A stretch of DNA of 64,000 nt. Source: Verrucomicrobiaceae bacterium (GTDB lineage: Bacteria; Verrucomicrobiota; Verrucomicrobiia; Verrucomicrobiales; Akkermansiaceae). Made by a program: the position numbers and the translations under genes. The DNA lies in contig JAIXOR010000058.1 of NCBI GenBank assembly GCA_027486655.1, positions 22,061-86,060 of the forward strand, written 5' to 3'. Below are positions 26,438-36,482 of the stretch, piece after piece. Each line of letters starts with the position of its first letter. Position 1 is the first letter of the stretch. Below the pieces are notes generated by a model. It saw nothing but the letters and a program-made list of their open reading frames with translations, was not told the DNA's origin and did no database searches.

Positions 26438-27412
26438 TTAATTTTCCAGCCGACCCCGGCGCAGGCGATCCACCCAGCGGCAGACGTCGCGGAAAATGGC
26501 CTCCCGTTTCTCGTCATACATCAGCAGGTGGTAGGCGCTGGGATAGTTCCGATAGGTCACCGGAGTGGTCGCCGGGATGCGGGCTACGAAGCCGCGAAGG
26601 TCCGAGTCGTTGTTGAAATAATCCCGACCTCCGTGAAGGACGAGCACCGGTTTCTGGAAACGGGCCGCGCAGTCGTTCATCCCGTCGATCAGGCGGGTGA
26701 GCGCTCCGATCAGCCGCAGCGTGTGCTGCTCGACGTGGTACGGGTTTTTCTTCACCTGCTCGCTGTGGACCGAGGTCTGGGTCATCTGCACGTTCTGGCC
26801 GCCGGAAAGGGCATCGAGGGAAATCCGGGCGAGCGGCAGGGTGGTGGCAGCCACTTGGACAAGTCCCGGAGTCCAGGCCGGGATGTCGTCCCGGAAGCGG
26901 ACGATCGGCGAGGACAGGACGAGCGCATCGCAAGGAGCCTCGCCTTGCGGGGCCTCGCACCAGGCATGGGTCGCGATCAAGGCTCCCATGCTCTCGCCGA
27001 ACCAGACGACCTTGGCGTCCGGATGGCGCTCCCGCACAAGCAGCGTGAAGGCGAAGAGATCGCGGTACCAATCGCCGGGGCTGCCGATGTCTCCGCGGCG
27101 CTCGTGGATGGGATCACTGCCCTGGCCGCGGACCTCGTAAGCGTAAAGGCCGGTGCGGGGTTGGTGCTTGAGCAGGTGGTTGCCGAGGTTGGTGTAGTCG
27201 ATCGAGGCACCACAGAACCCGTGGATGCCGATCAGCACGACGTCCGGCTCGACGGTCTCGGAGATCCACTTGCGGTAGCCGAAGGTTTCGCCTTTGGCTC
27301 CGGCGGCGGACGGGTTGAGCACCATCGTGTATTCCGGAGCGCAGGAAACCGCCAGCGCCGCGAGCGAGGCGGAGAGGGCGGTTAGAAATTCGCGCTTGGA
27401 ACGGCGTATCAC
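26438..27412 (-). CDS. Alpha/beta hydrolase (lysophospholipase-like), probable lipoprotein
   Basis: The product has about 324 residues if it starts at GTG 27412, which gives a leader ending in a lipobox (SLAALAVSCAPEY). ATG starts further upstream overlap the divergent gene and give no signal peptide. The hydrolase fold is clear: IGIHGFCGAS (oxyanion region), VVWFGESMGALIATH (Gly-x-Ser-x-Gly nucleophile), LVLHGGRDYFN (Asp) and SAYHLLMYD (His). It resembles monoacylglycerol lipase/lysophospholipase enzymes, acting at the membrane. The substrate is not known. The gene is divergent from the trypsin-like gene at 27503. Confidence 0.8.
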   Translation of the reverse strand: MIRRSKREFLTALSASLAALAVSCAPEYTMVLNPSAAGAKGETFGYRKWISETVEPDVVLIGIHGFCGASIDYTNLGNHLLKHQPRTGLYAYEVRGQGSDPIHERRGDIGSPGDWYRDLFAFTLLVRERHPDAKVVWFGESMGALIATHAWCEAPQGEAPCDALVLSSPIVRFRDDIPAWTPGLVQVAATTLPLARISLDALSGGQNVQMTQTSVHSEQVKKNPYHVEQHTLRLIGALTRLIDGMNDCAARFQKPVLVLHGGRDYFNNDSDLRGFVARIPATTPVTYRNYPSAYHLLMYDEKREAIFRDVCRWVDRLRRGRLEN

Positions 27413-27502
27413 CCGGGCAGCTTCGCAAATTACGGCGAAAGCGCAACGCTTTAGGCCGCTTTCACGCTGGCGTCGCCCGGGCCGCCGTGGAAACTGTCCG
27501 CC

Positions 27503-28243
27503 ATGAGACATCCGTTCGTTGCACCGGCCTGTGGAGTCATTCTCGCGCTCGTCACATCCTGCGCCAGCGGGCCTCCTGCATCGGTATCGAGGACGCCGGA
27601 CCTCGCCTTCCTCCCTGCAAAGGCGGAAAAAGGCCGCGTTTTCTCGATGTACAACCACCACGGCACCTCGATCCGCAGTGGCAACTGGACCTCCCGTTTC
27701 GATCTAACAGGGGTTTCCTGGAATGATCCGCGGACTGCCACGGCCATCACCCGGCGGCATGTGGTCATGGCCGCTCATTTCATCCGGCCCACGGAGATTC
27801 CAGTGGTCTTCCAGGACGCCGCGGGCCAGAGGCATGTCCGCCACCTCACCCAGGTGAAGACGCTCACCCACGTGGGGGACATCGCCGTCGGCCGCCTGGA
27901 TCAACCCCTGCCGGCGGGTGTGCGCCATTACCGGCTGGCCGGACCCCTGGACGCAGTGCCGATGCGGCTTGCCTTGGTCACCGATCAAAAGATGACGCTT
28001 TCCCTGCACCGCATCGACCGTGCGGCAGCCGGGCGTGTGATTCTGGGATACGATCCTTCGATTGAGCGGATCTTCTGGCGCAACCTCGTCCCCGGAGACA
28101 GCGGACACCCGGCTTTTGTGATCGATGGTGGCGAGCTCAAACTGCTCACCACATTCACCACGGGCGGCCCCGGAAGCGGGCCCTTTTACGGCGAGCCTGC
28201 CGTTTCCAGCGCGATCGCGGCAGCGATTGCCGCCATGCCCTGA
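27503..28243 (+). CDS. Trypsin-like serine protease-fold lipoprotein
   Basis: The 246-residue protein begins with a lipoprotein signal (GVILALVTSCASG). A chymotrypsin-like triad can be read: His in RRHVVMAAHF, Asp in THVGDIAVGRLD, and Ser in LVPGDSGHPAFVI. The spacing fits a compact protease without a PDZ domain. It probably acts on proteins in the periplasm or at the membrane. A large alpha-2-macroglobulin, a protease trap, is encoded about 120 bases downstream on the same strand; whether they are linked is an inference. CTAACA occurs inside at 27704. Confidence 0.72.
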   Translation: MRHPFVAPACGVILALVTSCASGPPASVSRTPDLAFLPAKAEKGRVFSMYNHHGTSIRSGNWTSRFDLTGVSWNDPRTATAITRRHVVMAAHFIRPTEIPVVFQDAAGQRHVRHLTQVKTLTHVGDIAVGRLDQPLPAGVRHYRLAGPLDAVPMRLALVTDQKMTLSLHRIDRAAAGRVILGYDPSIERIFWRNLVPGDSGHPAFVIDGGELKLLTTFTTGGPGSGPFYGEPAVSSAIAAAIAAMP

Positions 28244-28362
28244 ACGGGGAACCGGCGCGCTTTCCCGGTGCCTGGGAAACTTTTCATCGGCCGCGAAAGG
28301 ATTTGAATGTCTTTTTGCGCGGATTCGTATATCCAGCCGGAACGGCCTCGTGCCGCATTTGT

Positions 28363-31300
28363 ATGAACTCAACCTCCCTCGCCTTCACGGCGTTTCTGGC
28401 CATCACCGTGGCCTCTTCCGCAGCCCCCAGACTTGTGGTCTCCACTCCCTCCCTGGTGCCTGAATCCAAGGTCGACCTCGTGCTCGACCTCCCCGTCATC
28501 GAAACTTCCGAGATCGGCAAAACCGTCGAAAACTCGTGGTTGGAGATCAGTCCCGCCCTGCCCGGCAAGCTGCGCTGGAAGGCACAGAACATCGCCGAAT
28601 TCCTGCCCGAGAAGGCCCCGGCGATGGGCATGGAATACAGCTTCTCCATCCCCAGGAACCGCAAGCATCTCGACGGCAGCACGATTCCCGCGGGCAAGTT
28701 CACCACCGTCCGTTCGGAAGACTTCCGCATGGTGAACTGCAACCCCACCGAAAACCGCTGGTCCTCCGATTTTTCCCCATCCACCACCGGTTGGATGATG
28801 GTTTTCAACGATGAGGTGGACCCCGCCGCCGCCGCGGCCTTTGTGTCCTTTTCCTCCAAGTCCGGAAAACGGGTCGCCGCGAGACTTGAGCGCACGACCC
28901 GCGCGCAGTCCGGCTACTATGGCGGACAATACAAACCCTGGGCCGCCCGCTGGCCATCCACCCCGGAAGCTCCGGTCGATGCCAACGCCCCCGCGCCCCA
29001 CGTGCTGACCGCCTATCCGGTCTCTCCCCTGCCACCGGATGCCGGCTGGCAGATCTCCGTGCTCAAGGGCCTGCCCAACCTCTCCGCCAGCGCCCGCATC
29101 GTCGCCGACTCCCAGGTCGAGGTTGGCAAGATCGACCCCTTCGTGGTCGGAGACATCCGCGCCGTCACGGAAGTGAACGAGCCACGCAAGATCGTCATTT
29201 CCTTCAACCATCCGCTGCCCAAGACCTTGCCGGAAAACCTGCTTTCCGAGTGCCTCCTGATCTCACCCCGCCCGGAAAACCTCAAAGCCTCCGCCGATGG
29301 CCGCGAATTGGAAATCACCGGATCCCTCGCCGGGATCGACAAGTATTCCGTCACCCTCAAGCCGCCCTTCACCTCGGCAGGCGGCCTCACCCTGGCCGAT
29401 GGCAGGCAGAAGGACGTCACTTTCGAGCATCTCGAACCCGGCCTCGCCCTGCCTTCTGACAACCAGGCCCAACTCGCCAACGGCGGCCGCATCTATCAGA
29501 TCGATACGGTCAACCTCACCCGAATCCACCTCCGCATCAAGAAACTCGGCGGCAACGACCTCATCCGCGCCTATCAGGGATACCGCAACTACACCGGATC
29601 CGGCCCCGACGGCAAATCCGTCTCGCCCACCGCTCCCTTGCCATGGCCACTCGTCGTCGGTGAGACCCTCGTCGAGAAGGTGATCGAGCTCGGCAATGGG
29701 GTGGACACCTCGAAGAAAATCACCCTTTCCTGGGATGAACTGCTGCCCAAGGATCTCCGCAACGCCGCTCTGTTCGTCGATGTCACGGGCGATCCCCACC
29801 CGGACGCGGGCTCGGAACAACGCCGCAACGCCCAGGCTCTCGTCCAGCTCACCGACCTGGGACTCGCCTGGAAAATCACTGCGAAGGAGACCCTCGTTTA
29901 CGCATTTTCCTGCACCACCGGATCCCCGATGCCCGGTGTGAAGGTCCAGATCTTCGGCGAGGACGCATCCGCTCTCGAATCCGCCACCACTGATGCCGCC
30001 GGCCTCGCACGCGTCCCGAAATCCGCCGCCGCCCGCCACCTGCTCGCCAGCTCGGGTCCGGACTCCTTCCTCACCGCATATGACAACTCCCTGCCCACCG
30101 TCGGCCTATGGCATTTCCCGGTGCGCCAGTCCTGGGGTACTCCGCCCGAGTCCACACGCCAGGCCTTCCTGTTCACCGATCGCTCGCTTTACCGGCCCGG
30201 CGAGACCGTCCGCCTCAAAGGCATCCTGCGCTCGCTGCGCGGAAATGAAGTCGCCGCGGAAACCGCCACCTCCGCCCGCATCGTCATCCTCGATCCGACC
30301 GAGAAGGAAATCCTCAGCGAGCCGGTGACCCTCTCCGCCAATGGTTCCTTCGATTTCACCCACAAGCTCGCCCCGAACACGGTTGGCACCCACTCGATCC
30401 GCCTCGAGTTCCCGGACGAGCTTGCGAAAATCAAACCCGAGGATGACCCGGATCAGGACTGGGAGGAACGCGAGCGCATCGAAATGAACGCCCGCTTCAC
30501 CACCGAGCTGCGCGTCGAGGAATTCCGCCGCAATGCCTTCGAGATCGTCCAAAAGGTCGAGGAACCCGCCGCCGGCGCCGCCAAGGTCTCCGCCAGCCTC
30601 AGCGCGAAATACTATCAAGGCCAACCCGTCGCCGCCGGCGCGGTGAAATACTACGCCCGGATCTCCACCCGCAACCTCTACCCGGAACGCTTCCGCGATT
30701 TCCTCTTCGGCAACCACCGCTCCTACGATTGGGGATATTGGTATCACTACTTCGGCTATCAGGACAGCGACGGGGATTCCGATGGCCATTCGTCCAACCT
30801 CGAAGGCGAGATCCAGCTCGCCGCCGACGGCTCCGCCAACATCGCCATCGATGTCCCGCAATCGGATTTCCCCTCCCTGCGCGAGATCTCCGTGTCCTCG
30901 GAAGTCACCGATTCCAACCTCCAGACACTCACCGCCAGCTCATCCGCGCTGCTCCATCCATCGTCGGTTTACCTCGGGGTTTCGAGAATCGACCAGCTCG
31001 TCCGCGCCGGAAATGACCTGCCGCTCAAGATCGTGGCCATCGATGCGGCGGAGAAACCATTCAACGCCGCCCTCAAGATCACCGCCACCCTCAGCCGCGA
31101 GGTGAACACCGCGGTCAAGACCCAGACCGATTCCGGCGCCACCACCACCCGCAACGAGGTGACCGAGGAAACCGTGAGCACCTCCGAGTTCACGCTCGAT
31201 CCGGCCGCATCCGCCAAGGACGGACAGACCTTCGTGGTCTCGCCGAAGGCCACCGGACTGCATTTCCTCACCCTGCGCGGCACCGATCCCCAAGGCAGGC

Positions 31301-34098
31301 CCTTCGCCACCGTCACGCGCTTCCACGCCTACGGCACCAACGAATACCCATGGCTCTACGAGGACGGCATGCGCGTCAAACTCGTGGGCGAGAAGAAATC
31401 CTGGCAGCCCGGGGAAACCGCGCGCGTGCTCGTGCTTTCACCCATCGAAGGCACCGCCCTCGTCACCGTGGAGCGCGAGAAGGTGCTCCGCTCCTTCCAG
31501 GTGGAACTCAAGGCGGACAACCCGGTGATCGAAGTCCCGCTCACCGACGAAGACGCGCCGAACGCCTACGTCTCGATCCTCATCGTCAAAGGAGCCAAGG
31601 ACTCCGCCCGCACCCACAAGGAACCCCAGCTGCGCCTCGGATACTGCGAGTTGCTCGTCGAAAACCGCAGGGACCGTCTCGCCGTCGCCCTGGGCACCCC
31701 GGCCGAAAGCTACCGGCCCGGTGATGAGGTCGTGGTCACCGGCACCGTCACCCAGGCCGATGGCAAACCCGCTGCCGGTGCCGAGGTCACGTTGTATGCC
31801 GAAGACGAGGGCACCCTCGCGGTCATGGGCTACGAAACGCCGAAGCCGATGGAGTTTTTCTATCAGCCACGCCTGCTGGCCGTGGACTCCGGCACCTCCT
31901 TCGAGTCCTTCATCCCCGAGGATCCGGAATCGCAGGACTTCCACAACAAAGGCTTCTTCGTCGGTGGTGGCGGCGATCTCAGCAAGCTCGCCGACCTGCT
32001 GCGCAAAAACTTCGACCCCTGCGCCACCTGGGCCCCGGTTCTCGTCACCGACGCCGCCGGCAAGTTCAGCCACGGTTTCAAACTCCCCGACACGCTCACC
32101 CGCTACCGCGTCATCGCCATCGCCCACCAGGGCGCCGCCCGCTTCGGGCATGCCGAGTCCGCCGTGGTCGCGAAAAAGGACCTGATGCTGGAACCCAAGG
32201 CCCCGCGCTTCGCCCACCAGACGGATACCATCCAGCCACAAGTGCTGGTCCAGAACGCCTCACGCTTCGCCGGCACTTGGAAAATCGAATACACCGCCCA
32301 TGCCGCCACCGGCACACCGGTCTGCCGTGCACTCGGCGCGCCTTCGGAAACCATCAGCCTCGCCCCCGGAGCCTCCGCCAGCCTCACCTTCCCCAGCATC
32401 GCCGAGACCACCGGCGAGGCCGTCCTCGCCTGGACCGCCACCCCGGTGTCCCTGCAGAACGGCACCCTCAACCCGGACCTCACCCGCCGCCTCTCGGATG
32501 CGGTCGAGTCCCGCTTCCAGGTGCAATACCCGATGCCCCTGCTCCGTCAGGTGAAGTTCGTGAAACTCGACTCTCCCGGCGTCGCCAGGGACCTGCTCAA
32601 GGACCTCGATGCCCGTCTGCTCGATGGCACCGGCTCGCTCGATCTCGAGTTTTCACGCACCCCGCTCACCGATGCCGCGGGTGCCGTGGACTACCTGCTG
32701 CAATACCCCTACGGCTGCGTCGAGCAGACCACCTCCTCGCTCATCCCCTGGTGCGCCGTGGGCGAGCTCAAGGACGTCATCCCCGCCTTCGCCAAACTCG
32801 ATGAAAACAAGGTGCGCGACGCCATCCAGGCCGGGGCGAACCGCCTCCTCAGCATGCAACTCGCCGACGGCTCCTTCGCCTACTGGCCGGGTGGCGGCGA
32901 GTCCGTGGACTGGGCCACCCCCTACGCCGGCATGGGCCTCGTCCTCGCCGAGTCCAAGGGCGCCAGCGTCCCGGAAACCGCCATCGACGCGCTCACCAAC
33001 CACCTCATCGAGAGCCTTCGCGGCCTGGCCGAAACCAAGTCCGCCTACGCCTTGGAAACCCACGCCCGCACGCTGCTCGTCCTGGCCCTCGCGGAGAAAG
33101 CCCAGCCGGCCTATCAGAACGCCCTGATCGACCGCATCGGCGAACTCACACCCGCCGCCCGCTCGATGCTCGCCGCCGCCATCGCCATCGCCGATCCGGC
33201 CGCCAAGGTCACCGCCACCAAGGTGATGACCTCGAAAGCGCCCCTCCAACTCAAGGACGACGACTGGATGCCCTACTCCCCGGACCTCGCCCTCGAACTC
33301 ATCGCCTGGACCGCCATCAACCCCGCAGGCCCCGAGGCCCTCAAGGCGCTCGACCGCATGCTCAACGATCGCAATCCCTACGGCCACTGGCGCACCACCT
33401 GGGTGAATGGCTGGTCGCTCGTCGCCATGGCCATGTTTGCCGAGCACGACAAGGACCGCAGCCTCTCCATCGCCCTTCAATTGGACACCCCGGACGGCAC
33501 CCAGACCATCCCGCTCAACGAGACCGCTCCCACCGCCTCTCGCCATCTGGAACTCGGTCCCAACCTGAAACTGAACGTCACCAGCGACCACGCCGCCTTC
33601 GTCCGCGCCCGCCTCGCCTCCAAACCTCCGGTCGCCCCCATGCAGCCGGTTGCCAAAAACGGATTGTCCATCGACCGCATCCACCACCTCGTCAAACCCG
33701 ACGGCTCCACCGAACCGCTCAGCGAACCGAAACTCGGCGACCTGATCCGCGTCACCCTGCGCGTCACCCTGCCCAAGGACGATACCCGCTACCTCGTCAT
33801 CGAGGACCCGCTGCCCGCGGTGTTCGAGACCGTGAACAACGACTTCGCCTCGCAGAAAAGCGCCCTCGGCATCCAGACCAGCGAGAACGACTGGAACGTA
33901 AGCCACAGCGAACTCCGCGGGGATCGCGCCGTGTTCTTCCTCGACCACGTCTGGCGCAAGGGCACCTACACCGTGTCCTACCTCGCCCGCTGCACCCTCG
34001 CCGGCCAGGCCACCGCCCCGCCCGCCAAGGTGGAATCGATGTACGATCCGGAAAACTTCGCCCTCTCCGCCTCCCGCATCTTCACCGCCAAACCGTAA
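28363..34098 (+). CDS. Alpha-2-macroglobulin family protein with thioester motif
   Basis: The 1911-residue protein starts at MNSTSLAFTAFLAITVASSA, a signal peptide (an upstream ATG at 28303 adds 20 residues). The order of domains is that of bacterial macroglobulins. Early beta-sandwich domains are followed by FLFTDRSLYRPGETVRLKG (MG3-4 region), then FLTAYDNSLPT and YRPGDEVVVTGTV, and PDTLTRYRVIAIAHQ (ANA-like). The thioester sequence YGCVEQTTS has Cys1452. The helical toroid follows (SMQLADGSFAYWPGGGESVD), then a receptor-binding-like end (SYLARCTLAGQATAPPAKVE). It traps attacking proteases in the periplasm. The usual partner pbpC (penicillin-binding protein 1C) is not adjacent. Confidence 0.93.
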   Translation: MNSTSLAFTAFLAITVASSAAPRLVVSTPSLVPESKVDLVLDLPVIETSEIGKTVENSWLEISPALPGKLRWKAQNIAEFLPEKAPAMGMEYSFSIPRNRKHLDGSTIPAGKFTTVRSEDFRMVNCNPTENRWSSDFSPSTTGWMMVFNDEVDPAAAAAFVSFSSKSGKRVAARLERTTRAQSGYYGGQYKPWAARWPSTPEAPVDANAPAPHVLTAYPVSPLPPDAGWQISVLKGLPNLSASARIVADSQVEVGKIDPFVVGDIRAVTEVNEPRKIVISFNHPLPKTLPENLLSECLLISPRPENLKASADGRELEITGSLAGIDKYSVTLKPPFTSAGGLTLADGRQKDVTFEHLEPGLALPSDNQAQLANGGRIYQIDTVNLTRIHLRIKKLGGNDLIRAYQGYRNYTGSGPDGKSVSPTAPLPWPLVVGETLVEKVIELGNGVDTSKKITLSWDELLPKDLRNAALFVDVTGDPHPDAGSEQRRNAQALVQLTDLGLAWKITAKETLVYAFSCTTGSPMPGVKVQIFGEDASALESATTDAAGLARVPKSAAARHLLASSGPDSFLTAYDNSLPTVGLWHFPVRQSWGTPPESTRQAFLFTDRSLYRPGETVRLKGILRSLRGNEVAAETATSARIVILDPTEKEILSEPVTLSANGSFDFTHKLAPNTVGTHSIRLEFPDELAKIKPEDDPDQDWEERERIEMNARFTTELRVEEFRRNAFEIVQKVEEPAAGAAKVSASLSAKYYQGQPVAAGAVKYYARISTRNLYPERFRDFLFGNHRSYDWGYWYHYFGYQDSDGDSDGHSSNLEGEIQLAADGSANIAIDVPQSDFPSLREISVSSEVTDSNLQTLTASSSALLHPSSVYLGVSRIDQLVRAGNDLPLKIVAIDAAEKPFNAALKITATLSREVNTAVKTQTDSGATTTRNEVTEETVSTSEFTLDPAASAKDGQTFVVSPKATGLHFLTLRGTDPQGRPFATVTRFHAYGTNEYPWLYEDGMRVKLVGEKKSWQPGETARVLVLSPIEGTALVTVEREKVLRSFQVELKADNPVIEVPLTDEDAPNAYVSILIVKGAKDSARTHKEPQLRLGYCELLVENRRDRLAVALGTPAESYRPGDEVVVTGTVTQADGKPAAGAEVTLYAEDEGTLAVMGYETPKPMEFFYQPRLLAVDSGTSFESFIPEDPESQDFHNKGFFVGGGGDLSKLADLLRKNFDPCATWAPVLVTDAAGKFSHGFKLPDTLTRYRVIAIAHQGAARFGHAESAVVAKKDLMLEPKAPRFAHQTDTIQPQVLVQNASRFAGTWKIEYTAHAATGTPVCRALGAPSETISLAPGASASLTFPSIAETTGEAVLAWTATPVSLQNGTLNPDLTRRLSDAVESRFQVQYPMPLLRQVKFVKLDSPGVARDLLKDLDARLLDGTGSLDLEFSRTPLTDAAGAVDYLLQYPYGCVEQTTSSLIPWCAVGELKDVIPAFAKLDENKVRDAIQAGANRLLSMQLADGSFAYWPGGGESVDWATPYAGMGLVLAESKGASVPETAIDALTNHLIESLRGLAETKSAYALETHARTLLVLALAEKAQPAYQNALIDRIGELTPAARSMLAAAIAIADPAAKVTATKVMTSKAPLQLKDDDWMPYSPDLALELIAWTAINPAGPEALKALDRMLNDRNPYGHWRTTWVNGWSLVAMAMFAEHDKDRSLSIALQLDTPDGTQTIPLNETAPTASRHLELGPNLKLNVTSDHAAFVRARLASKPPVAPMQPVAKNGLSIDRIHHLVKPDGSTEPLSEPKLGDLIRVTLRVTLPKDDTRYLVIEDPLPAVFETVNNDFASQKSALGIQTSENDWNVSHSELRGDRAVFFLDHVWRKGTYTVSYLARCTLAGQATAPPAKVESMYDPENFALSASRIFTAKP

Positions 34099-34388
34099 GC
34101 CCCGCGCACAAGCCCTCTCCCCATCCACGCAAAAAACCGGAGGAAACCGGAGCACTTGGGGGGAGAGGCTTCGGGTTCCGCCGGCTTTGCAAATCGGGGG
34201 GAGGATTTGTGAGGTCGAGGGGGGTGTTTCCGCAAACTCCCTCGGGGGGCAGGCAGCTCGCGGCGACGGAGAAAGGTGTATCCCATTTCCGGCCACTCGG
34301 AAACCCCGTGATCGCGTAGGACCGGCACAATCCTGTCTTGCCCCGCGCCGCAGTGCCTGCTTCCATCCGCGCCCCAACCCACCATCCC

Positions 34389-35954
34389 ATGGCCAACAAA
34401 GACGTCACCGATCCCGCCCGCATGGAGAAAATCGTCTCCCTTTGCAAACGCCGCGGCTTCATCTTCCAAGCGGGCGAACTCTACGGCGGCCTCAACGGCG
34501 TCTGGGACTACGGCCCGCTCGGCGCCGAGCTGAAACGCAACCTCAAGGACTACTGGTGGCGCAAGACCGTCCAGGAACGCGACGACGTGCTCGGCATGGA
34601 CGGCTCCATCCTCACCATGGAACAGGTCCTCGTCTCCTCCGGCCACGTCGGCGGATTCAGCGATCCGATGTGCGATTGCCTGCTCTCGAAATCCCGCCTC
34701 CGCGCCGATCAGATTCCCGCGCAGGATGGCATCGCCGTGTGGTTCTCCGGGGCGAAACACGAAGCATCCGGCTGGAGCGTTGAGCGGGAGTTCGCCGTGC
34801 TCGCCGCCTCCGAGGACAAGATCGGCGAGGCTCACAAGACCGCGAAGAAATACTACTCCGAGTTTCTCTCTAACAAACAGATCTCTCCGAAGGAACTGGA
34901 GGTCACCGAGACCCGCCGCGAGGCCGTGACCGGCACCACGCGCTTCAATCCGGAAAACGGATCGCTGCTCACCGAGCCCCGCCAGTTCAACCTGATGCTC
35001 CAGACAAACTTCGGCGCGACCGGCGAGCAGATCGCCTACCTCCGCCCGGAGACCGCGCAATCGATCTTCGTGCAATACAAGAACGTGCTCGATTCCAACC
35101 GCATCAAGCTGCCCTTCGGCATCGCGCAGATCGGCAAGTCCTTCCGCAACGAGATCAACCCGCGCAACTTCACCTTCCGCTCCCGCGAGTTCGAGCAAAT
35201 GGAGATCGAATACTTCTGCCACCCGGACGACGGCCTGCGCCTCACCGATGAGTGGTTGGAAACCCGCCTCTCGTTCTACGACGAGATCGGCATCCCGCGC
35301 ACCAAGCTCCACATCAACGATATCCCGGACGGCGAACGCGCGTTCTACTCGAAGAAGACCTACGACATCGAATACGAATTCCCCTTCGGCGTGCAGGAAC
35401 TCGAAGGCGTGGCCTACCGCACCGACTACGACCTCGGCGTCCACCAGAAGGGCGCGAACAAGCCGCTCGAATACTTCGACGAGGAAACCAAACAACGCTT
35501 CCTCCCCCACGTCGTGGAGCCCTCCGCCGGTTGCGACCGCACCGTGCTCGCACTCATCTGCGAGGCTTACGACGAGGAAACCCTCACCGATGAAAAGGGC
35601 AAGGCCGACGTCCGCGAGGTGCTGCGCTTCAAACCCGCCCTCGCCCCGGTCAAAGCCGGTATCTTCCCGCTGCTGAAGAAGAACGAAGAGCAGGTGAAAA
35701 TCGCCCGCGATATCCAGAAGCAACTCCAGAAATGGATGACCGTCTTCTACGACGACGGCGGCTCGGTCGGCAAACGCTACCGCCGCCAGGACGAGGCCGG
35801 CACGCCGTTCTGCATCACCATCGACTTCGACACCCTCGGCGAAAGCGGCGATGACCTCAAGGACACCGTCACCATCCGCCACCGCGATTCGATGGAGCAG
35901 GAACGCGTCAAAATCGACTCCCTCCTCGCCTGGCTGCTGGAGCGCGTGAGGTGA
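34389..35954 (+). CDS. glyQS: Glycyl-tRNA synthetase, alpha2 (eukaryote/archaea-like) type
   Basis: The 521-residue protein is a class II synthetase. GLNGVWDYGPLGAELKRNL is the N-terminal signature. The motif 2 region reads IGKSFRNEINPRNFTFRSRE with FEQMEIEYFC. Motif 3 is PSAGCDRTVLALI. The C-terminal anticodon-binding domain contains ALAPVKAGIFPLL and YDDGGSVGKRYRRQDEAGTP. It charges tRNA-Gly. The start at 34389 (MANKDVTDPARMEKIVSLCK) is the family start; a 17-residue extension to 34338 is unlikely. It is isolated: about 290 bases with no visible gene separate it from the macroglobulin gene. Confidence 0.96.
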   Translation: MANKDVTDPARMEKIVSLCKRRGFIFQAGELYGGLNGVWDYGPLGAELKRNLKDYWWRKTVQERDDVLGMDGSILTMEQVLVSSGHVGGFSDPMCDCLLSKSRLRADQIPAQDGIAVWFSGAKHEASGWSVEREFAVLAASEDKIGEAHKTAKKYYSEFLSNKQISPKELEVTETRREAVTGTTRFNPENGSLLTEPRQFNLMLQTNFGATGEQIAYLRPETAQSIFVQYKNVLDSNRIKLPFGIAQIGKSFRNEINPRNFTFRSREFEQMEIEYFCHPDDGLRLTDEWLETRLSFYDEIGIPRTKLHINDIPDGERAFYSKKTYDIEYEFPFGVQELEGVAYRTDYDLGVHQKGANKPLEYFDEETKQRFLPHVVEPSAGCDRTVLALICEAYDEETLTDEKGKADVREVLRFKPALAPVKAGIFPLLKKNEEQVKIARDIQKQLQKWMTVFYDDGGSVGKRYRRQDEAGTPFCITIDFDTLGESGDDLKDTVTIRHRDSMEQERVKIDSLLAWLLERVR

Positions 35955-36095
35955 GACTTCACCCATTTCCATCACAGATGGCTTTCCAAATCCCGCCGAA
36001 ACTCCAGAGGCGCGGGTTTGGGGTTGATGCACACGGGTGGAATCCCAAGCATGTTCAGCGAAGTCTTGAATACACCCAGGCTCCCACTGATCGCC

Positions 36096-36440
36096 ATGCC
36101 AGCCAGGAAATCCGCCAAAAAGAAAAAGCCCGCCGCGATGCCCGTCCCCACCACGGACTGGCGCACCACCGACGAGCAGGAAATCCTCCGTCGCGTTGAA
36201 AGGGCACGCCAGGAAAAGCACTTTATTGCCCCGCTCGGCGACACGCTGCGCATCGAGCGGAATCTCAGGAAGATCCCCTCCAAGCTCCGCCCGCTCTTCG
36301 ACATCGATGGCATCCTTTGGCCGCACACGGATCTGGACGAGGTCCATCAGAAAGCCGCAGAAAAAGCGCTGGAGGAAGTGGAGGGGATTGAATCTGGGAG
36401 ATTCCACCAGCACGACTTGGTTCCAACTCATGCCAAATGA
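36096..36440 (+). CDS. Small basic hypothetical protein upstream of the NACHT gene
   Basis: This product of about 114 residues starts MPARKSAKKKKPAAMPVPTT, a Lys-rich N-terminus. It then has a helical stretch (DEQEILRRVERARQEKHFI) and FDIDGILWPHTDLDEVHQK. I do not recognise the family. Its stop is 42 bases before the start of the large ATPase gene on the same strand, so it may be its partner or regulator. It may instead be a truncated remnant of a longer gene, since its last 15 residues look unlike a natural end. ATG codons further upstream (36018, 36051) give unlikely leaders. Confidence 0.5.
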   Translation: MPARKSAKKKKPAAMPVPTTDWRTTDEQEILRRVERARQEKHFIAPLGDTLRIERNLRKIPSKLRPLFDIDGILWPHTDLDEVHQKAAEKALEEVEGIESGRFHQHDLVPTHAK

Positions 36441-36482
36441 TGATGGAGATCCGCTCTTGGATGGCTCATTCTTCAGCGCGAG

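Noticed and set aside
34099..34388. G-rich leader before glyQS as a possible T-box or other riboswitch
   Set aside because: No T-box sequence or conserved stem pattern was recognised; only G-rich runs are present.
35972..36328. 118-codon minus-strand frame after glyQS
   Set aside because: Overlaps the small plus-strand gene and has no recognisable motif. Its last 40 residues look protein-like, so a remnant cannot be excluded.
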